From positions 1 to 64,000 of the forward strand of contig QCCD01000009.1 of assembly GCA_003281405.1 (NCBI GenBank): a DNA stretch of 64,000 nt. Direction: 5' to 3'. The notes below the pieces were generated by a model, which saw only the letters and a program-made list of their open reading frames with translations, ran no database searches and was not told where the DNA came from. Source of the DNA: Prochlorococcus sp. AG-347-K16. GTDB lineage: Bacteria; Cyanobacteriota; Cyanobacteriia; PCC-6307; Cyanobiaceae. Below are positions 39,737 through 49,254 of this stretch, piece by piece; position 1 is the stretch's first letter; the number at the start of each line of letters is the position of its first letter. A program made the translations under genes and the position numbers.

Positions 39737-41524
39737 TTGATCAAGGTTGAGAAAGTAAAAAAGAAAAAAGATCCTGCCAAAGAAGAAACTGTTTGTTTGG
39801 CAAATGGATTAGAAGTTTCCAAATTTGAAAATTTTAAAAAAAGTAGCCAGTTTCTTAAAGAACCACTTGCTACGGAATTAGTCAATGAGAGCGATCACTT
39901 TACCAATGATGCAGTTCAGTTATTAAAATTTCATGGTAGTTATCAACAAGATAATAGGGAAAATAGAAGGCCGGGCAAAAGTAAAGATTGGCAAATGATG
40001 CTTAGGTTAAGAAATCCAGGCGGTGAAGTCCCTGGGAAATTATTTTTAGCATTAGATGACTTATCTGACAAACTAGGGAATGGAACATTAAGGGCCACTA
40101 CAAGACAAGCCTTTCAAATGCATGGAATTAGAAAGGAGAACCTAAAGGAAGTAATTCAAACAATAGTAAATTCAATGGGCTCCACATTAGCTGCATGTGG
40201 AGACATAAATAGAAACGTTATGGCCCCTGCTGCTCCATTTGATTCGCCAGACTATAAGATTGCAAGAGCATTGGCAAAAAAAGTTGCAGATCTTCTCACC
40301 CCAATGGCTGGCCAAGGTACTTTTTTAGAGCTTTGGGCTGATGGAGATTTAGAGTACACCATAAAGCCTGACAAAGATATTGAAGCAATTAGGAAACTCC
40401 AATTCAAAGATAATGTTTTTAGTGGGATAAAAGATGAGCCTCTTTATGGTTCGACTTATTTACCGAGAAAATTCAAATGTGCCGTGACAGTTCCTGGGGA
40501 TAATTCAGTTGATCTTCTTACCAATGACATAGGAATAGTTGCATTTACTTCTAAAGATGGGAACTTAGAAGGGTGTAATTTCTATGTTGGAGGTGGTATG
40601 GGTCGCACACATAATAATGAAGAGACCTTTGCCAGAATTGCAGATCCACTTGGATATGTTGAAGAACCTGATGTTTATGAATTAATACAAAGCATTGTGG
40701 CTATTCAAAGAGATTATGGTGATAGAAAATCAAGAAAGAATTCGAGAATGAAATATCTTCTTCATAGAAAAGGTATTAAATGGTTCAAAAAAATACTTTT
40801 AGATAAGTATTTCAAAAAAGAAATTAAAAAAATTAGAAAAGAACCTGATAAGGTTCTTATTGATTACCTAGGTTGGCATAAACAAAATAAAGCCTCCTGT
40901 TTTGTAGGTTTACCATTATTATCAGGGAGATTATCTGGAGAGAAGAAAAATACCATCACAAGTATTGTTAAAAAATATAATTTAGATTTAAGACTCACAC
41001 CTAATCAAGATATTTTACTTTGTAATATCGCCAATAAAAACAAAGGTGAAATTCAAAAATCTCTATCAAAAATTGGATACGAAAATTTAGAAAACATTAA
41101 TGAAATACAAAGACACGCTTTAGCTTGTCCTGCTTTACCTCTATGTGGTCTTGCGATGACTGAAGCTGAAAGAATATTACCTGATGTATTAAAAAGGGTT
41201 GAAAATTTACTATTAGATCTAAAAATACAAAAGACAATATTATTCAGAATGACAGGATGTCCGAATGGATGTACCAGGCCTTATATGGCCGAATTAGCAC
41301 TTGTTGGAAGTGGGCAAAACAAATACCAATTATGGTTAGGGGGAAGTAAAAATCTGCAAAGGCTGGCTAAACCATTCTTACAAAGGATGGAACTTAACGA
41401 TTTAGAAAAAACTCTTCAACCATTATTTGATAATTGGAAGAGTAATTTGGATTTGGATTTCGGAGATTTTATAAATACCCAAGATGAAAATTATATATTG
41501 AATTTACTAACTAAAAATCAATAG
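39737..41524 (+). CDS. sir: Ferredoxin-sulfite reductase
   Basis: Assimilatory sulfite reductase, which makes sulfide with siroheme and a [4Fe-4S] cluster. The cluster ligands are in CPALPLC (Cx5C) and CPNGC (Cx3C), separated by about 40 residues as in plant and cyanobacterial enzymes. HGSYQQDNRENR and TRQAFQMHGI are more like sulfite than nitrite reductase. The start is TTG, and 595 residues is normal for the ferredoxin type. Nitrite reductase is the less likely alternative. Confidence 0.9.
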   Translation: MIKVEKVKKKKDPAKEETVCLANGLEVSKFENFKKSSQFLKEPLATELVNESDHFTNDAVQLLKFHGSYQQDNRENRRPGKSKDWQMMLRLRNPGGEVPGKLFLALDDLSDKLGNGTLRATTRQAFQMHGIRKENLKEVIQTIVNSMGSTLAACGDINRNVMAPAAPFDSPDYKIARALAKKVADLLTPMAGQGTFLELWADGDLEYTIKPDKDIEAIRKLQFKDNVFSGIKDEPLYGSTYLPRKFKCAVTVPGDNSVDLLTNDIGIVAFTSKDGNLEGCNFYVGGGMGRTHNNEETFARIADPLGYVEEPDVYELIQSIVAIQRDYGDRKSRKNSRMKYLLHRKGIKWFKKILLDKYFKKEIKKIRKEPDKVLIDYLGWHKQNKASCFVGLPLLSGRLSGEKKNTITSIVKKYNLDLRLTPNQDILLCNIANKNKGEIQKSLSKIGYENLENINEIQRHALACPALPLCGLAMTEAERILPDVLKRVENLLLDLKIQKTILFRMTGCPNGCTRPYMAELALVGSGQNKYQLWLGGSKNLQRLAKPFLQRMELNDLEKTLQPLFDNWKSNLDLDFGDFINTQDENYILNLLTKNQ

Positions 41525-41527
41525 AAT

Positions 41528-42211
41528 TTAAATCTTCCCATAAAAAGCATTTTCTTTTTTATTTTTCCAAGCCCATAATTGATCACCATAACTAAAATGC
41601 CACCATTCATTTGGATGTTGAGCAAATCCAAATTTAGTCATAATTTCCCTTAATAAATTTCTTCTACTATTCCAAATAATTGCTTCTTTATTCTTCATAT
41701 TTGCATAAAAATATGGATTTGATGTCTCGTCCATTTGATCAATCGTGCTTCCCATTTCAACAAGATTCCCGTCTTTATCTGATAAACAAACATCCAATGC
41801 GCCACCAGTTGAATGAGGTGGAGGACACCCAGAATCATAAGAAGGATATGCCCAAAACTTTTCAACTTTTTTTAAAATAGATGGATAAGATTTTAGATTT
41901 TCAAATGAAATATCAATATCGGATTTTTCACACTCTAATAAAAATGCTTTTTTAAACATAAATTCCTGGACTTCCAAAGGTCGCCAGCTGTCATAAATTA
42001 AAAGGTTAAAACTACTCTTTGATATCAAATAATCATTTACTTTTACTAATTTATTTACGACCTCCTCTCTTAATTTCCAAATAGAGGTTTTATCTTTGTA
42101 AGGTGCTCCTAAATGAGAGTAAGGGTGGGGATCTAAAAACTTAAAGCAGCTAGGTATAGCTATTAATTTATCTCCATTATCTTTAATTGGTATTTTATTC
42201 CAAATTTTCAA
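41528..42211 (-). CDS. D-alanyl-D-alanine dipeptidase-like protein (VanX/DdpX, M15D)
   Basis: A 227-residue zinc peptidase. LLIYDSWRPLEVQEFMF matches the VanX arginine region. The metal ligands are in PPHSTGGALDVCLSD, and the last histidine and catalytic glutamate in NEWWHFSYGD. It probably recycles D-Ala-D-Ala from the cell wall and not vancomycin resistance, since no resistance cluster is near. It ends three bases from the convergent sir stop. Confidence 0.88.
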   Translation of the reverse strand: MKIWNKIPIKDNGDKLIAIPSCFKFLDPHPYSHLGAPYKDKTSIWKLREEVVNKLVKVNDYLISKSSFNLLIYDSWRPLEVQEFMFKKAFLLECEKSDIDISFENLKSYPSILKKVEKFWAYPSYDSGCPPPHSTGGALDVCLSDKDGNLVEMGSTIDQMDETSNPYFYANMKNKEAIIWNSRRNLLREIMTKFGFAQHPNEWWHFSYGDQLWAWKNKKENAFYGKI

Positions 42212-42268
42212 TTGAAATTTACAATTGATTTATAGTGGCATATATATCAAAAATTACAATGATGGTTT

Positions 42269-44725
42269 TCAATTCAAGAAATCATGAATGAATTTATTAT
42301 CTGAATTATCAATAAGTATATTCCTTAAAACAATATTTTCTTTTAAATCAGGATCATCACTGATAATCTTAATAGCCTCTTCACGAGCTTTATCAATAAG
42401 AAATTTATTATTAGGTAAATTGTCAATTACAAAATCAGGCAATCCGGATTGTCTATATCCTAAAATCTGGCCTGGACCTCTAAGCTCCAAATCTTTTTCA
42501 GCAATATAAAAGCCATCATTAGATTTTTGCAAAACACATAATCTTTTATTTTCTAATCCATTTTTATCGGAGGTTACCAGATAACAAAAAGATTTTGTGG
42601 ATCCTCTGCCAACTCTGCCTCTTAATTGATGTAACTGGGACAATCCAAATCTATCCGAATTATAAATAATCATAATTGTTGCGTTAGGAACATCAATGCC
42701 AACCTCAATTACAGTGGTTGAAACCAATATATTAATTTCATTCTTTAAAAAAGAATTAATCACTTCATTCTTTTCTTGTGAACTTAATTTGCCATGTAAT
42801 AATCCAACTTTTTTGTTGAAAAAGACCTCTTCTGATAAATGTTTGAATGTTTTCTTTGCGGAGCTTAAATTCATTTTTTCTGAATCTTCTATAAGTGGCA
42901 AAATCACATAAGCTTGCTTTCCCTTATTGATCTCATCTTCAACAATCTTGAACAAGTTAGTTAAATCATCTTCTGAAATTATTTTTGTAGTTATAGGAAC
43001 TCTCCCAGGAGGGAGTTCTGTGATTTGACTCACATCTAAATCACCATAAAGAGAAAGCGCAAGAGTTCTTGGAATTGGTGTTGCTGTCATTGATAACAAG
43101 TTAGTATTTTCTCCTTTATTAAGTAATCTATTTCTTTGAGTAACTCCAAATCTGTGTTGTTCATCAATTACGACCATCCCTAATGCATTAAAGATGACTT
43201 TATCCTCAAATAATGCATGAGTACCTACGAGGATATCAACTAATCCATTATTCAAATTAGAGAGAATTTCTTTTCTCTTTTTTTGAGGAGTATTCCCAGT
43301 AAGTAGTTCAACAGAAACTAAAAGGGGGTTCAAATATTTTAATAAATTTTTATAATGCTGATCTGCCAATACCTCAGTTGGGACCATAAATGCACCTTGC
43401 AGGTTTTTTTCAATGACAAGCAAAAGAGACGCTATTGCAATTATGGTTTTACCGCTACCCACATCTCCCTGAAGCAATCTAGACATTGGCACGGGATTAG
43501 CTAAATCTTTCTTAATTTCATTTAAAACATTTTCTTGAGATTTTGTTAACTCAAAAGGAAAATTATTTAAAAATTCTTTTAATAAAGATTTCTTTTGAGG
43601 TAAATGCTGGGAAGTTACTTTTTTATTCGTCTTTCTTTTTCTAAGTAGAAACTTTATTTGAAGTAGGAATAATTCATCAAAAACCAAACGTTTTTTTGAC
43701 TCAATAAGTGCCTGTTGAGTTGGTGGAAAATGAATATTAATCAACGACTCTCCTTTTGATAATAAAGATAATGAATCAAGTTGCTTTTTATTTAAAATCT
43801 CTGGATATTGCTTTGCATATATTAGTACCTTTTTCATAAGTTTTATAAAACTCATATTTGATAATGCTTCACCTAATGAATACAAGGGTAATATTTTGCC
43901 TGAGAAATTAAAATTGTCATTGTTATCCTTAAGAATTTCAATCTGCGGATCTACAAAAGTTTTGCCATACTCTGTCAATTTAACCTTACCGGAAATTGCT
44001 AATTTGGTTCCAGAAGTATACAAAGATTTTTGAGATGTAAAGAAGGAGTAAGATCTAAATCTTCTTCCTAAAAAAAATTTTGTAACCTTTATTGAAGACG
44101 TTTCATCAGAAACTACAATATTCATTATTGATAAATTACTATTTTTTTTACTCTTATGAATATAAAATCTTTTAACGTTTGCGATACACGTGTATAAATT
44201 ATCTGGTTTTAAATTTATTATCTTGACTCTATTTGTATAATCTAGATATGTTCGTGGGAAATAATTAATTAGATCTTTTATATGAAATATCCCTAATTCA
44301 TTAAGCTTATTTTTATAAACTTTTCCTACATTTTTTATTAATAAAATATCTGAATCAAAAGACAAACTTGAGTCAGCTTTATTCAGAAAAACATTATTAG
44401 AAATAATATTAGAACTTTCTATTTCTAGAGTTTTACCTAGTTTATAAAGATTTTTTCTTGTATCTATAATTAACCTTCTTCTTTGATTTTCATCTAATTT
44501 ATTATATTGATTATATTTATTAGAAAATTCATTAAATATCCTTAAATATTCCTCTGAGAGATTTAGATTATCTAGTTTTTTTAATGATTCATGCAAATAA
44601 TCATTAAAATATTTTTCTCTTCCTAAAGTATTAATAAATTTGTTTTCAGTTTCAATAGCAAGAGACTTTTGAAGAGGTCTTATCCAATCTTTAATTAATT
44701 TATTATTATTCCCGCTAATAGTCAC
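42269..44725 (-). CDS. recG: ATP-dependent DNA helicase RecG
   Basis: RecG remodels stalled forks and Holliday junctions. Of 818 residues, about the first 120 form a cyanobacterial N-terminal extension. The wedge OB domain follows, then the helicase core with LLQGDVGSGKT (motif I), VIDEQHRFGV (motif II), LSMTATPIPRTL (motif III) and QLRGRVGRG (motif VI). All helicase motifs are intact. Confidence 0.95.
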   Translation of the reverse strand: MTISGNNNKLIKDWIRPLQKSLAIETENKFINTLGREKYFNDYLHESLKKLDNLNLSEEYLRIFNEFSNKYNQYNKLDENQRRRLIIDTRKNLYKLGKTLEIESSNIISNNVFLNKADSSLSFDSDILLIKNVGKVYKNKLNELGIFHIKDLINYFPRTYLDYTNRVKIINLKPDNLYTCIANVKRFYIHKSKKNSNLSIMNIVVSDETSSIKVTKFFLGRRFRSYSFFTSQKSLYTSGTKLAISGKVKLTEYGKTFVDPQIEILKDNNDNFNFSGKILPLYSLGEALSNMSFIKLMKKVLIYAKQYPEILNKKQLDSLSLLSKGESLINIHFPPTQQALIESKKRLVFDELFLLQIKFLLRKRKTNKKVTSQHLPQKKSLLKEFLNNFPFELTKSQENVLNEIKKDLANPVPMSRLLQGDVGSGKTIIAIASLLLVIEKNLQGAFMVPTEVLADQHYKNLLKYLNPLLVSVELLTGNTPQKKRKEILSNLNNGLVDILVGTHALFEDKVIFNALGMVVIDEQHRFGVTQRNRLLNKGENTNLLSMTATPIPRTLALSLYGDLDVSQITELPPGRVPITTKIISEDDLTNLFKIVEDEINKGKQAYVILPLIEDSEKMNLSSAKKTFKHLSEEVFFNKKVGLLHGKLSSQEKNEVINSFLKNEINILVSTTVIEVGIDVPNATIMIIYNSDRFGLSQLHQLRGRVGRGSTKSFCYLVTSDKNGLENKRLCVLQKSNDGFYIAEKDLELRGPGQILGYRQSGLPDFVIDNLPNNKFLIDKAREEAIKIISDDPDLKENIVLRNILIDNSDNKFIHDFLN

Positions 44726-44746
44726 ATTTGAAAAAAAGTTATTTTT

Positions 44747-45901
44747 TCAACGTATCTTATTCAAAGTTATTTGTTTTTGCTTCCAGTATGTCTCTTTTTT
44801 AATCAAACGCTGAAATTGATTTTTGAGCTCATTTATTTTATTCCTTTGAATAGAAAGATTTAAATTTTTAAACTCTAACTCAACAGTAGATATATTAATG
44901 AAAATAATACTTGGAAGATTATTGCCGTTTAATAGCGGACGATTTAAGTTGAATTCGAAATTAATAATAAAAGGATATGGATGTTTTATCATCAAATTTT
45001 TGCTTAGTAAGTAATCAAAGGAATCTTTAGATATCATCTTTTTTATAAGATTGGCCTTAAATAATTCTTGATTAATCTCATATGAAAGATTCATTAGTAA
45101 ATTTTCCAGTGACTTGTCTATTAAGTCAAAATTTTTAGGAATCTGATTTTTGGTTGAAATATCCATTTGATTGATATTGTCTTTTTCTGGATGTCTTAGT
45201 TTTTCAACCTTTACTTCGCCTACTAATTCAAGTAGCGAGGAGATAAATTGTTTTTCAACTCCTAAATTTTCTGTAATATTGCTATTAGATAAATAATTAT
45301 TATAGTCGTGATTATCTAAATCAAGTGATACTAATTTCTCTTTATAATCAGCTTGATAATATTCAGAAGTATTTGAAAAGTCTTCAGTAATCTCTACCTG
45401 AGTTGGTTCTTTTAATTGAAAACCATCTTCATATTGAAATTTTTCATTTTGATCATCCTTTATTTTTGTAGAACCATCAAAAATAGTAAAATTAATTTCC
45501 TTATTTATATTTTTTTCAATTTCATTTATCTTTAATTGTTCTACTGTAAAAAAGGGCAAATTCGTAAATATTAATTTACTTATTTTTTTTTCAAAAAGAG
45601 TGTAGAATTCATTCTCATTTAAGAAATCATCATTAATTGTTGGATAACTATATAAGTGATTAAGGCCTTTTTCTACAGAGATGAAAAGTATATCTCTTAC
45701 TAGATTAAGATAAAGTTCATATTCCCTATAAATATTTCTAGTTAATATTCTTTTTTGTATGTCTGCTCTCTCTAATTGAGAATTAATTTTATCTATATCT
45801 ATGTAATTATTGAAATTATTCAAATCATTAAAGTAACTAGTTTGTTTGCATTGATGCGACCTCTTCAGCAAAGTCCATCTGATTTTTTTCGATACCTTCA
45901 C
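44747..45901 (-). CDS. Unrecognised protein of about 384 residues
   Basis: A hydrophilic, acidic, Asn- and Lys-rich protein with no domain I recognise. The central part, about 130-240, looks disordered. The C-terminal third is helical, with repeated heptad-like stretches ([18 protein letters not shown]). The ATG at 45901 overlaps tsf by 65 bases in another frame. A TTG at 45823 just after the tsf stop is an equally good start and would drop the first 26 residues. It lies 21 bases upstream of recG on the same strand. Confidence 0.55.
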   Translation of the reverse strand: MKVSKKIRWTLLKRSHQCKQTSYFNDLNNFNNYIDIDKINSQLERADIQKRILTRNIYREYELYLNLVRDILFISVEKGLNHLYSYPTINDDFLNENEFYTLFEKKISKLIFTNLPFFTVEQLKINEIEKNINKEINFTIFDGSTKIKDDQNEKFQYEDGFQLKEPTQVEITEDFSNTSEYYQADYKEKLVSLDLDNHDYNNYLSNSNITENLGVEKQFISSLLELVGEVKVEKLRHPEKDNINQMDISTKNQIPKNFDLIDKSLENLLMNLSYEINQELFKANLIKKMISKDSFDYLLSKNLMIKHPYPFIINFEFNLNRPLLNGNNLPSIIFINISTVELEFKNLNLSIQRNKINELKNQFQRLIKKETYWKQKQITLNKIR

Positions 45902-46493
45902 CCAATGTATATCTTGTAAAGCGTCTTACTTTGATATTTTCGCCAATTTTTGCGGCTGCTTGTTTAACAAGATCCTCAACTGTTAGAGAACTATCTTTAA
46001 TGTAGGGTTGTGAAAGCAAAACAAGCTCATTAAGTCTTTTTGCTATTCTCCCTTCGACTATTTTTTCTTTAATTTGTTCTGGTTTTCCAGATAAATCATC
46101 CCTACCCATTTCAATCTGCTTTTCTTTTTCCACAACATCTTCTGGTATTTCATCAATTGATACATACTCAACATTTGGGCATGCTGCTACTTGCATTGAG
46201 ACATCCTTCAACAGAGATTGGAATATATCACCTCTAGCAACGAAATCAGTTTCACAATTTAACTCTAGTAAAACTCCGACTCTTGATCCAGTATGTATAT
46301 AGCTACCAATTGAACCTTCAGCCGCTACTCTTCCCGATTTCTTTTCAGCACTAGCTATACCTTTCTTTCTTAACCATTCCAAAGCTTTATCTAGATTTCC
46401 TTCAGTTTCTTTAAGTGCTTTTTTGCAGTCCATCATTCCTGCACCAGTTTTGTCTCTAAGATCTTTTACAAGTTTTGCTGTAATGTTTCCCAT
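45837..46493 (-). CDS. tsf: Translation elongation factor Ts
   Basis: EF-Ts recharges EF-Tu with GTP. The N-terminal [20 protein letters not shown] and [22 protein letters not shown] are diagnostic. At 218 residues it is the short form found in cyanobacteria, with a single core subdomain, and is shorter than the E. coli protein. It lies 44 bases downstream of rpsB, as is usual. Confidence 0.96.
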   Translation of the reverse strand: MGNITAKLVKDLRDKTGAGMMDCKKALKETEGNLDKALEWLRKKGIASAEKKSGRVAAEGSIGSYIHTGSRVGVLLELNCETDFVARGDIFQSLLKDVSMQVAACPNVEYVSIDEIPEDVVEKEKQIEMGRDDLSGKPEQIKEKIVEGRIAKRLNELVLLSQPYIKDSSLTVEDLVKQAAAKIGENIKVRRFTRYTLGEGIEKNQMDFAEEVASMQTN

Positions 46494-46537
46494 TTGAAGT
46501 AATAAAAAATAGTGAATAGTAAGTTTTAAATTAGAAT

Positions 46538-47242
46538 TTAATTTTTTCTTTCGGCATTAGATCCCTTTCTACCTTCATTTATGGCATCTGCAAGTCTTCC
46601 TAAAATAAGTTGAACAGATCTAACGGCATCATCGTTACAAGGAATTGGGACTTCACACAAATCCGGATCGCAATTTGTATCCAACATTGATACTAATGAG
46701 ATATCTAATTTTCTAGCTTCTAATACTGCATTAGATTCTCTTCTCTGATCAACTAATACAACTACATCTGGTAATCTTCTCATACCCTTAAGTCCACCTA
46801 AGTATTTTTGTAATCTTTCAAGTTCTCTCCTTAATACTGCAGCTTCTTTTTTAGGCCTCATTGCTATTGAACCACTACTTTCCATTCTTTCTAGATCCTT
46901 TAATCTTTCAATCCTAGCTTTCATTGTTGTCCAATTAGTCAACATCCCTCCAAGCCATCTTTGATTTACATATGCAGCTCCGCAGCGTGTAGCTTCCTGA
47001 GCCACTACATCTGATGCTTGTTTTTTTGTACCGACAAATAGGAAACGTTTTCCGCTTTTTGCAGCATTTCTCGTCCATTTATATGCATTGTTCATACACA
47101 ATGCTGTTTTTACGAGATCAATAATATGCACTCCATTTCTCGCGCAATATATATACTTAGACATCTTGGGGTTCCAACGTCTAGTTTGATGCCCGAAATG
47201 AGCACCAGCTTCCATCATTTCTGATAGTGATACAACAGCCAT
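46538..47242 (-). CDS. rpsB: 30S ribosomal protein S2
   Basis: S2 is bound late in 30S assembly. [22 protein letters not shown] (first half shown here as [17 protein letters not shown]) and [15 protein letters not shown] are invariant S2 motifs, and the end has the usual D-x-N-CDP segment ([17 protein letters not shown] in part). The 234-residue length is normal. It is preceded by a structured leader at 47255-47318 and heads an rpsB-tsf operon. Confidence 0.97.
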   Translation of the reverse strand: MAVVSLSEMMEAGAHFGHQTRRWNPKMSKYIYCARNGVHIIDLVKTALCMNNAYKWTRNAAKSGKRFLFVGTKKQASDVVAQEATRCGAAYVNQRWLGGMLTNWTTMKARIERLKDLERMESSGSIAMRPKKEAAVLRRELERLQKYLGGLKGMRRLPDVVVLVDQRRESNAVLEARKLDISLVSMLDTNCDPDLCEVPIPCNDDAVRSVQLILGRLADAINEGRKGSNAERKN

Positions 47243-47254
47243 AATTTAAAAAGG

Positions 47255-47318
47255 GTTTCGGGTTAGCCTCCATCTGACGGGGAATTAATATTAATAATTC
47301 ACCCGAAACTGTCAGATG
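47255..47318 (-). ncRNA. rpsB leader with a predicted pseudoknot
   Basis: On the rpsB transcript two perfect helices interleave. The first pairs 47311-47318 (RNA CAUCUGAC) with 47271-47278 (GUCAGAUG). The second pairs 47301-47309 (GUUUCGGGU) with 47255-47263 (ACCCGAAAC). Their strand order B, A, B', A' makes an H-type pseudoknot. The interior contains an AU hairpin with arms 47282-47287 and 47295-47300. A GGAGG lies at 47267-47271, between the two 3' strands, about 24 bases before the ATG. Position and topology fit S2 autoregulation, known from the E. coli rpsB-tsf operon; that it happens here is inference. Confidence 0.65.
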
Positions 47319-47337
47319 TGTGAAATATAATTTTTAC

Positions 47338-47346
47338 ATTCTAGCA
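47338..47346 (-). promoter_or_regulatory. Possible extended -10 promoter for rpsB-tsf
   Basis: The minus strand reads TGCTAGAAT here, a TGn-extended -10 box with one base off TATAAT. It would start the transcript roughly 13 bases before the first pseudoknot strand. No clear -35 was found, which an extended -10 does not need. Confidence 0.4.
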
Positions 47347-47371
47347 AGTGATGTGTATTTCTAAAAGTTTT

Positions 47372-48283
47372 TTATCTTGATTTGGTTAACTGTTTAATGT
47401 AAATCATATTTAGAGGGATCCTAAATATCTCAAGTGCAAGTCTATTTCTTCTTATATTTACTAGGAATCTTAATAAAGGAAGGATTCTATCAACACTGAT
47501 TAGTCCTCCCAAGCAAAGAATTTGCCAAAGTAAATTATGGAGAGGAGTTAATTGAATCATAAATCTAACCCTTAAATTTGGGTGTTTCTTATAAAACACT
47601 AAAGCCATTTTTGCTCTCTCTTTTTCTTGAGCTATTAATGAATCTATTTGTTCGCAATTAAATGGCGGATGCCAATGAAAACCTACTGCATTTGGGCATT
47701 TAATTAATTTTGTCCCAATTTTTTTTAATCTTTCTCCAAGTTCTAAATCCTCCCAACCGTAAAGACTAAAAGAAGTATCAAATAATCCCACACTTAAAAT
47801 CAATTCTTTTGATATCGCTACATTCCCAGTAGCAAAGTATGCAAAAGAAGTGTCTATTATTTTATGTTTTTCACTCTGAGGATTTAGAAAATTAGATGTA
47901 TTGACTACTGAGCCATAGGTAAAACATTTTTTATCATTTTTTCTCCAAGAGACAAGTAATTTTTCAACATGGCAATTTATAAAATTGTCTAAAACAATGA
48001 GATCACTATCAATGAATATAATAATTTCATATTTTGATTTAATTACTCCCAGATTTCTTCCAAGTGCAGGCCCTCCATGTTCTTGCTGAAATAGAATAAC
48101 GTGTGGGAGATTAGCTTTGTTTTTATTTATCCATGTGGTTGTCCCATCAGTTGATCCATCATCAACCACTATCACTTCATAATTACTGATATTTGTATTT
48201 AATTTTTGATTCTCAAGCGCAAATAGACATTTCTCTAATATAGGTAATCTATTGTAAGTCGGTATAACAATACTTACATTCAT
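47372..48283 (-). CDS. Glycosyltransferase family 2 protein
   Basis: A 303-residue GT-A fold enzyme. VSIVIPTYNRLPILEKCL (3-20) and VIVVDDGSTDGT begin the fold, and the metal motif is in IIFIDSDLIV. The acceptor-side pattern YGWEDLELGERLKKIG, with the ED-type catalytic acid, is strong. The C-terminus is basic with a hydrophobic patch and may lie at the membrane. The sugar and acceptor cannot be read. It does not adjoin other polysaccharide genes. Confidence 0.88.
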   Translation of the reverse strand: MNVSIVIPTYNRLPILEKCLFALENQKLNTNISNYEVIVVDDGSTDGTTTWINKNKANLPHVILFQQEHGGPALGRNLGVIKSKYEIIIFIDSDLIVLDNFINCHVEKLLVSWRKNDKKCFTYGSVVNTSNFLNPQSEKHKIIDTSFAYFATGNVAISKELILSVGLFDTSFSLYGWEDLELGERLKKIGTKLIKCPNAVGFHWHPPFNCEQIDSLIAQEKERAKMALVFYKKHPNLRVRFMIQLTPLHNLLWQILCLGGLISVDRILPLLRFLVNIRRNRLALEIFRIPLNMIYIKQLTKSR

Positions 48284-48344
48284 GATTATGTCTTAAATAT
48301 GCATAATATATTGAACTCCAAAAGATAAAAATAAAAGATATTCC

Positions 48345-48494
48345 CTAATCAGCTGCACCACCGTTATTTGCAGTACCTGTAACATTTCCACCATCAGGTC
48401 TTCCATCAGTTCTTAATTTCCTTTTTTTAAATTTTCTAGCATAGGCTCTATTACGTTCCTGCTTTTCTTTTTTTAAATTCCTTCTCTTAGACAT
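48345..48494 (-). CDS. 49-residue very basic protein
   Basis: The minus strand encodes 49 residues from the ATG at 48494 to TAG at 48345-48347. The first 28 residues are almost all charged and basic (SKRRNLKKEKQERNRAYARK), then a Gly/Asn-rich tail RPDGGNVTGTANNGG. The composition suggests an RNA- or DNA-binding peptide. No family is recognised. It lies between the devA-like and glycosyltransferase genes on the same strand. Confidence 0.6.
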   Translation of the reverse strand: MSKRRNLKKEKQERNRAYARKFKKRKLRTDGRPDGGNVTGTANNGGAAD

Positions 48495-48512
48495 AAAATT
48501 TTTAACTTTTAA

Positions 48513-49241
48513 TTATTTTAGCTCACTATGAGCACTATATATCTTACCATCTTCCATATTTAATATCCTGTCAGCCATATCAGAAATTCTTGGATCATGA
48601 GTCACCATAAGTACAGAACAATTTTGCTCTTTTGCTAGTTTCCTTAAAAGGGTTACTATTTCTCTTCCTGTGACGCTATCTAAAGCAGAAGTGGGCTCAT
48701 CAGCTAATAAAAGTTTTGGATTAGCAGATAAAGCTCGAGCAATTGCTACTCTCTGTTTCTGTCCACCAGACAAGTCATTTGGCAACTTTTTATGATGTTC
48801 TTCTAATCCTACTGCTGACAACCAATTCCGTGCTATTTCACGTCTTTGTAAATATGTTAAACCTTTTATTAAATCGGCGCCCATCTGGACATTTTGTTCT
48901 GCTGTTAAACATCTCAGAAGATTGTGACCTTGAAAAATCATTCCAATACTTCTTCTGAGAATCTGACGAGTTTTCCTTGATGCTCCATTCAACTGATTAT
49001 TTAGGACAGTTAAATCTCCACTTTGACAGGTTCTTAAGGCACCAATTAATGTTAAAAGAGTCGTTTTACCACATCCAGAAGGTCCTTTTAAAAGAACCAA
49101 CTCCCCTTTGTCAATATTTAGATTAACGTCATTAAGAACTTGTTTTTTATTCTCATTTTTTCCATAAAAGTGACTCAAATTATTTATTGAAACTGTTTTA
49201 AGTTTTTTAACATTATTTTTTGAATTATTAGCTTTAACCAT
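48513..49241 (-). CDS. devA: ABC exporter ATP-binding protein (DevA-like)
   Basis: A 242-residue ATPase of the DevA/MacB-type group. Walker A GPSGCGKTT is near residues 54-62, the signature LSGGQKQRVAIARAL near 156-170, and Walker B LLLADEPTSALD follows. It is the last gene of a pcyA-devB-devC-devA run, 13 bases after devC. In heterocyst formers DevBCA exports glycolipids; here the substrate is unknown because heterocysts are absent. Confidence 0.88.
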   Translation of the reverse strand: MVKANNSKNNVKKLKTVSINNLSHFYGKNENKKQVLNDVNLNIDKGELVLLKGPSGCGKTTLLTLIGALRTCQSGDLTVLNNQLNGASRKTRQILRRSIGMIFQGHNLLRCLTAEQNVQMGADLIKGLTYLQRREIARNWLSAVGLEEHHKKLPNDLSGGQKQRVAIARALSANPKLLLADEPTSALDSVTGREIVTLLRKLAKEQNCSVLMVTHDPRISDMADRILNMEDGKIYSAHSELK

Positions 49242-49254
49242 TTATCTTCAATTG

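Noticed and set aside
41528-42211. VanX-like dipeptidase as vancomycin resistance
   Set aside because: No vanH, vanA or vanR/S-type genes are near. A cell-wall recycling role is enough.
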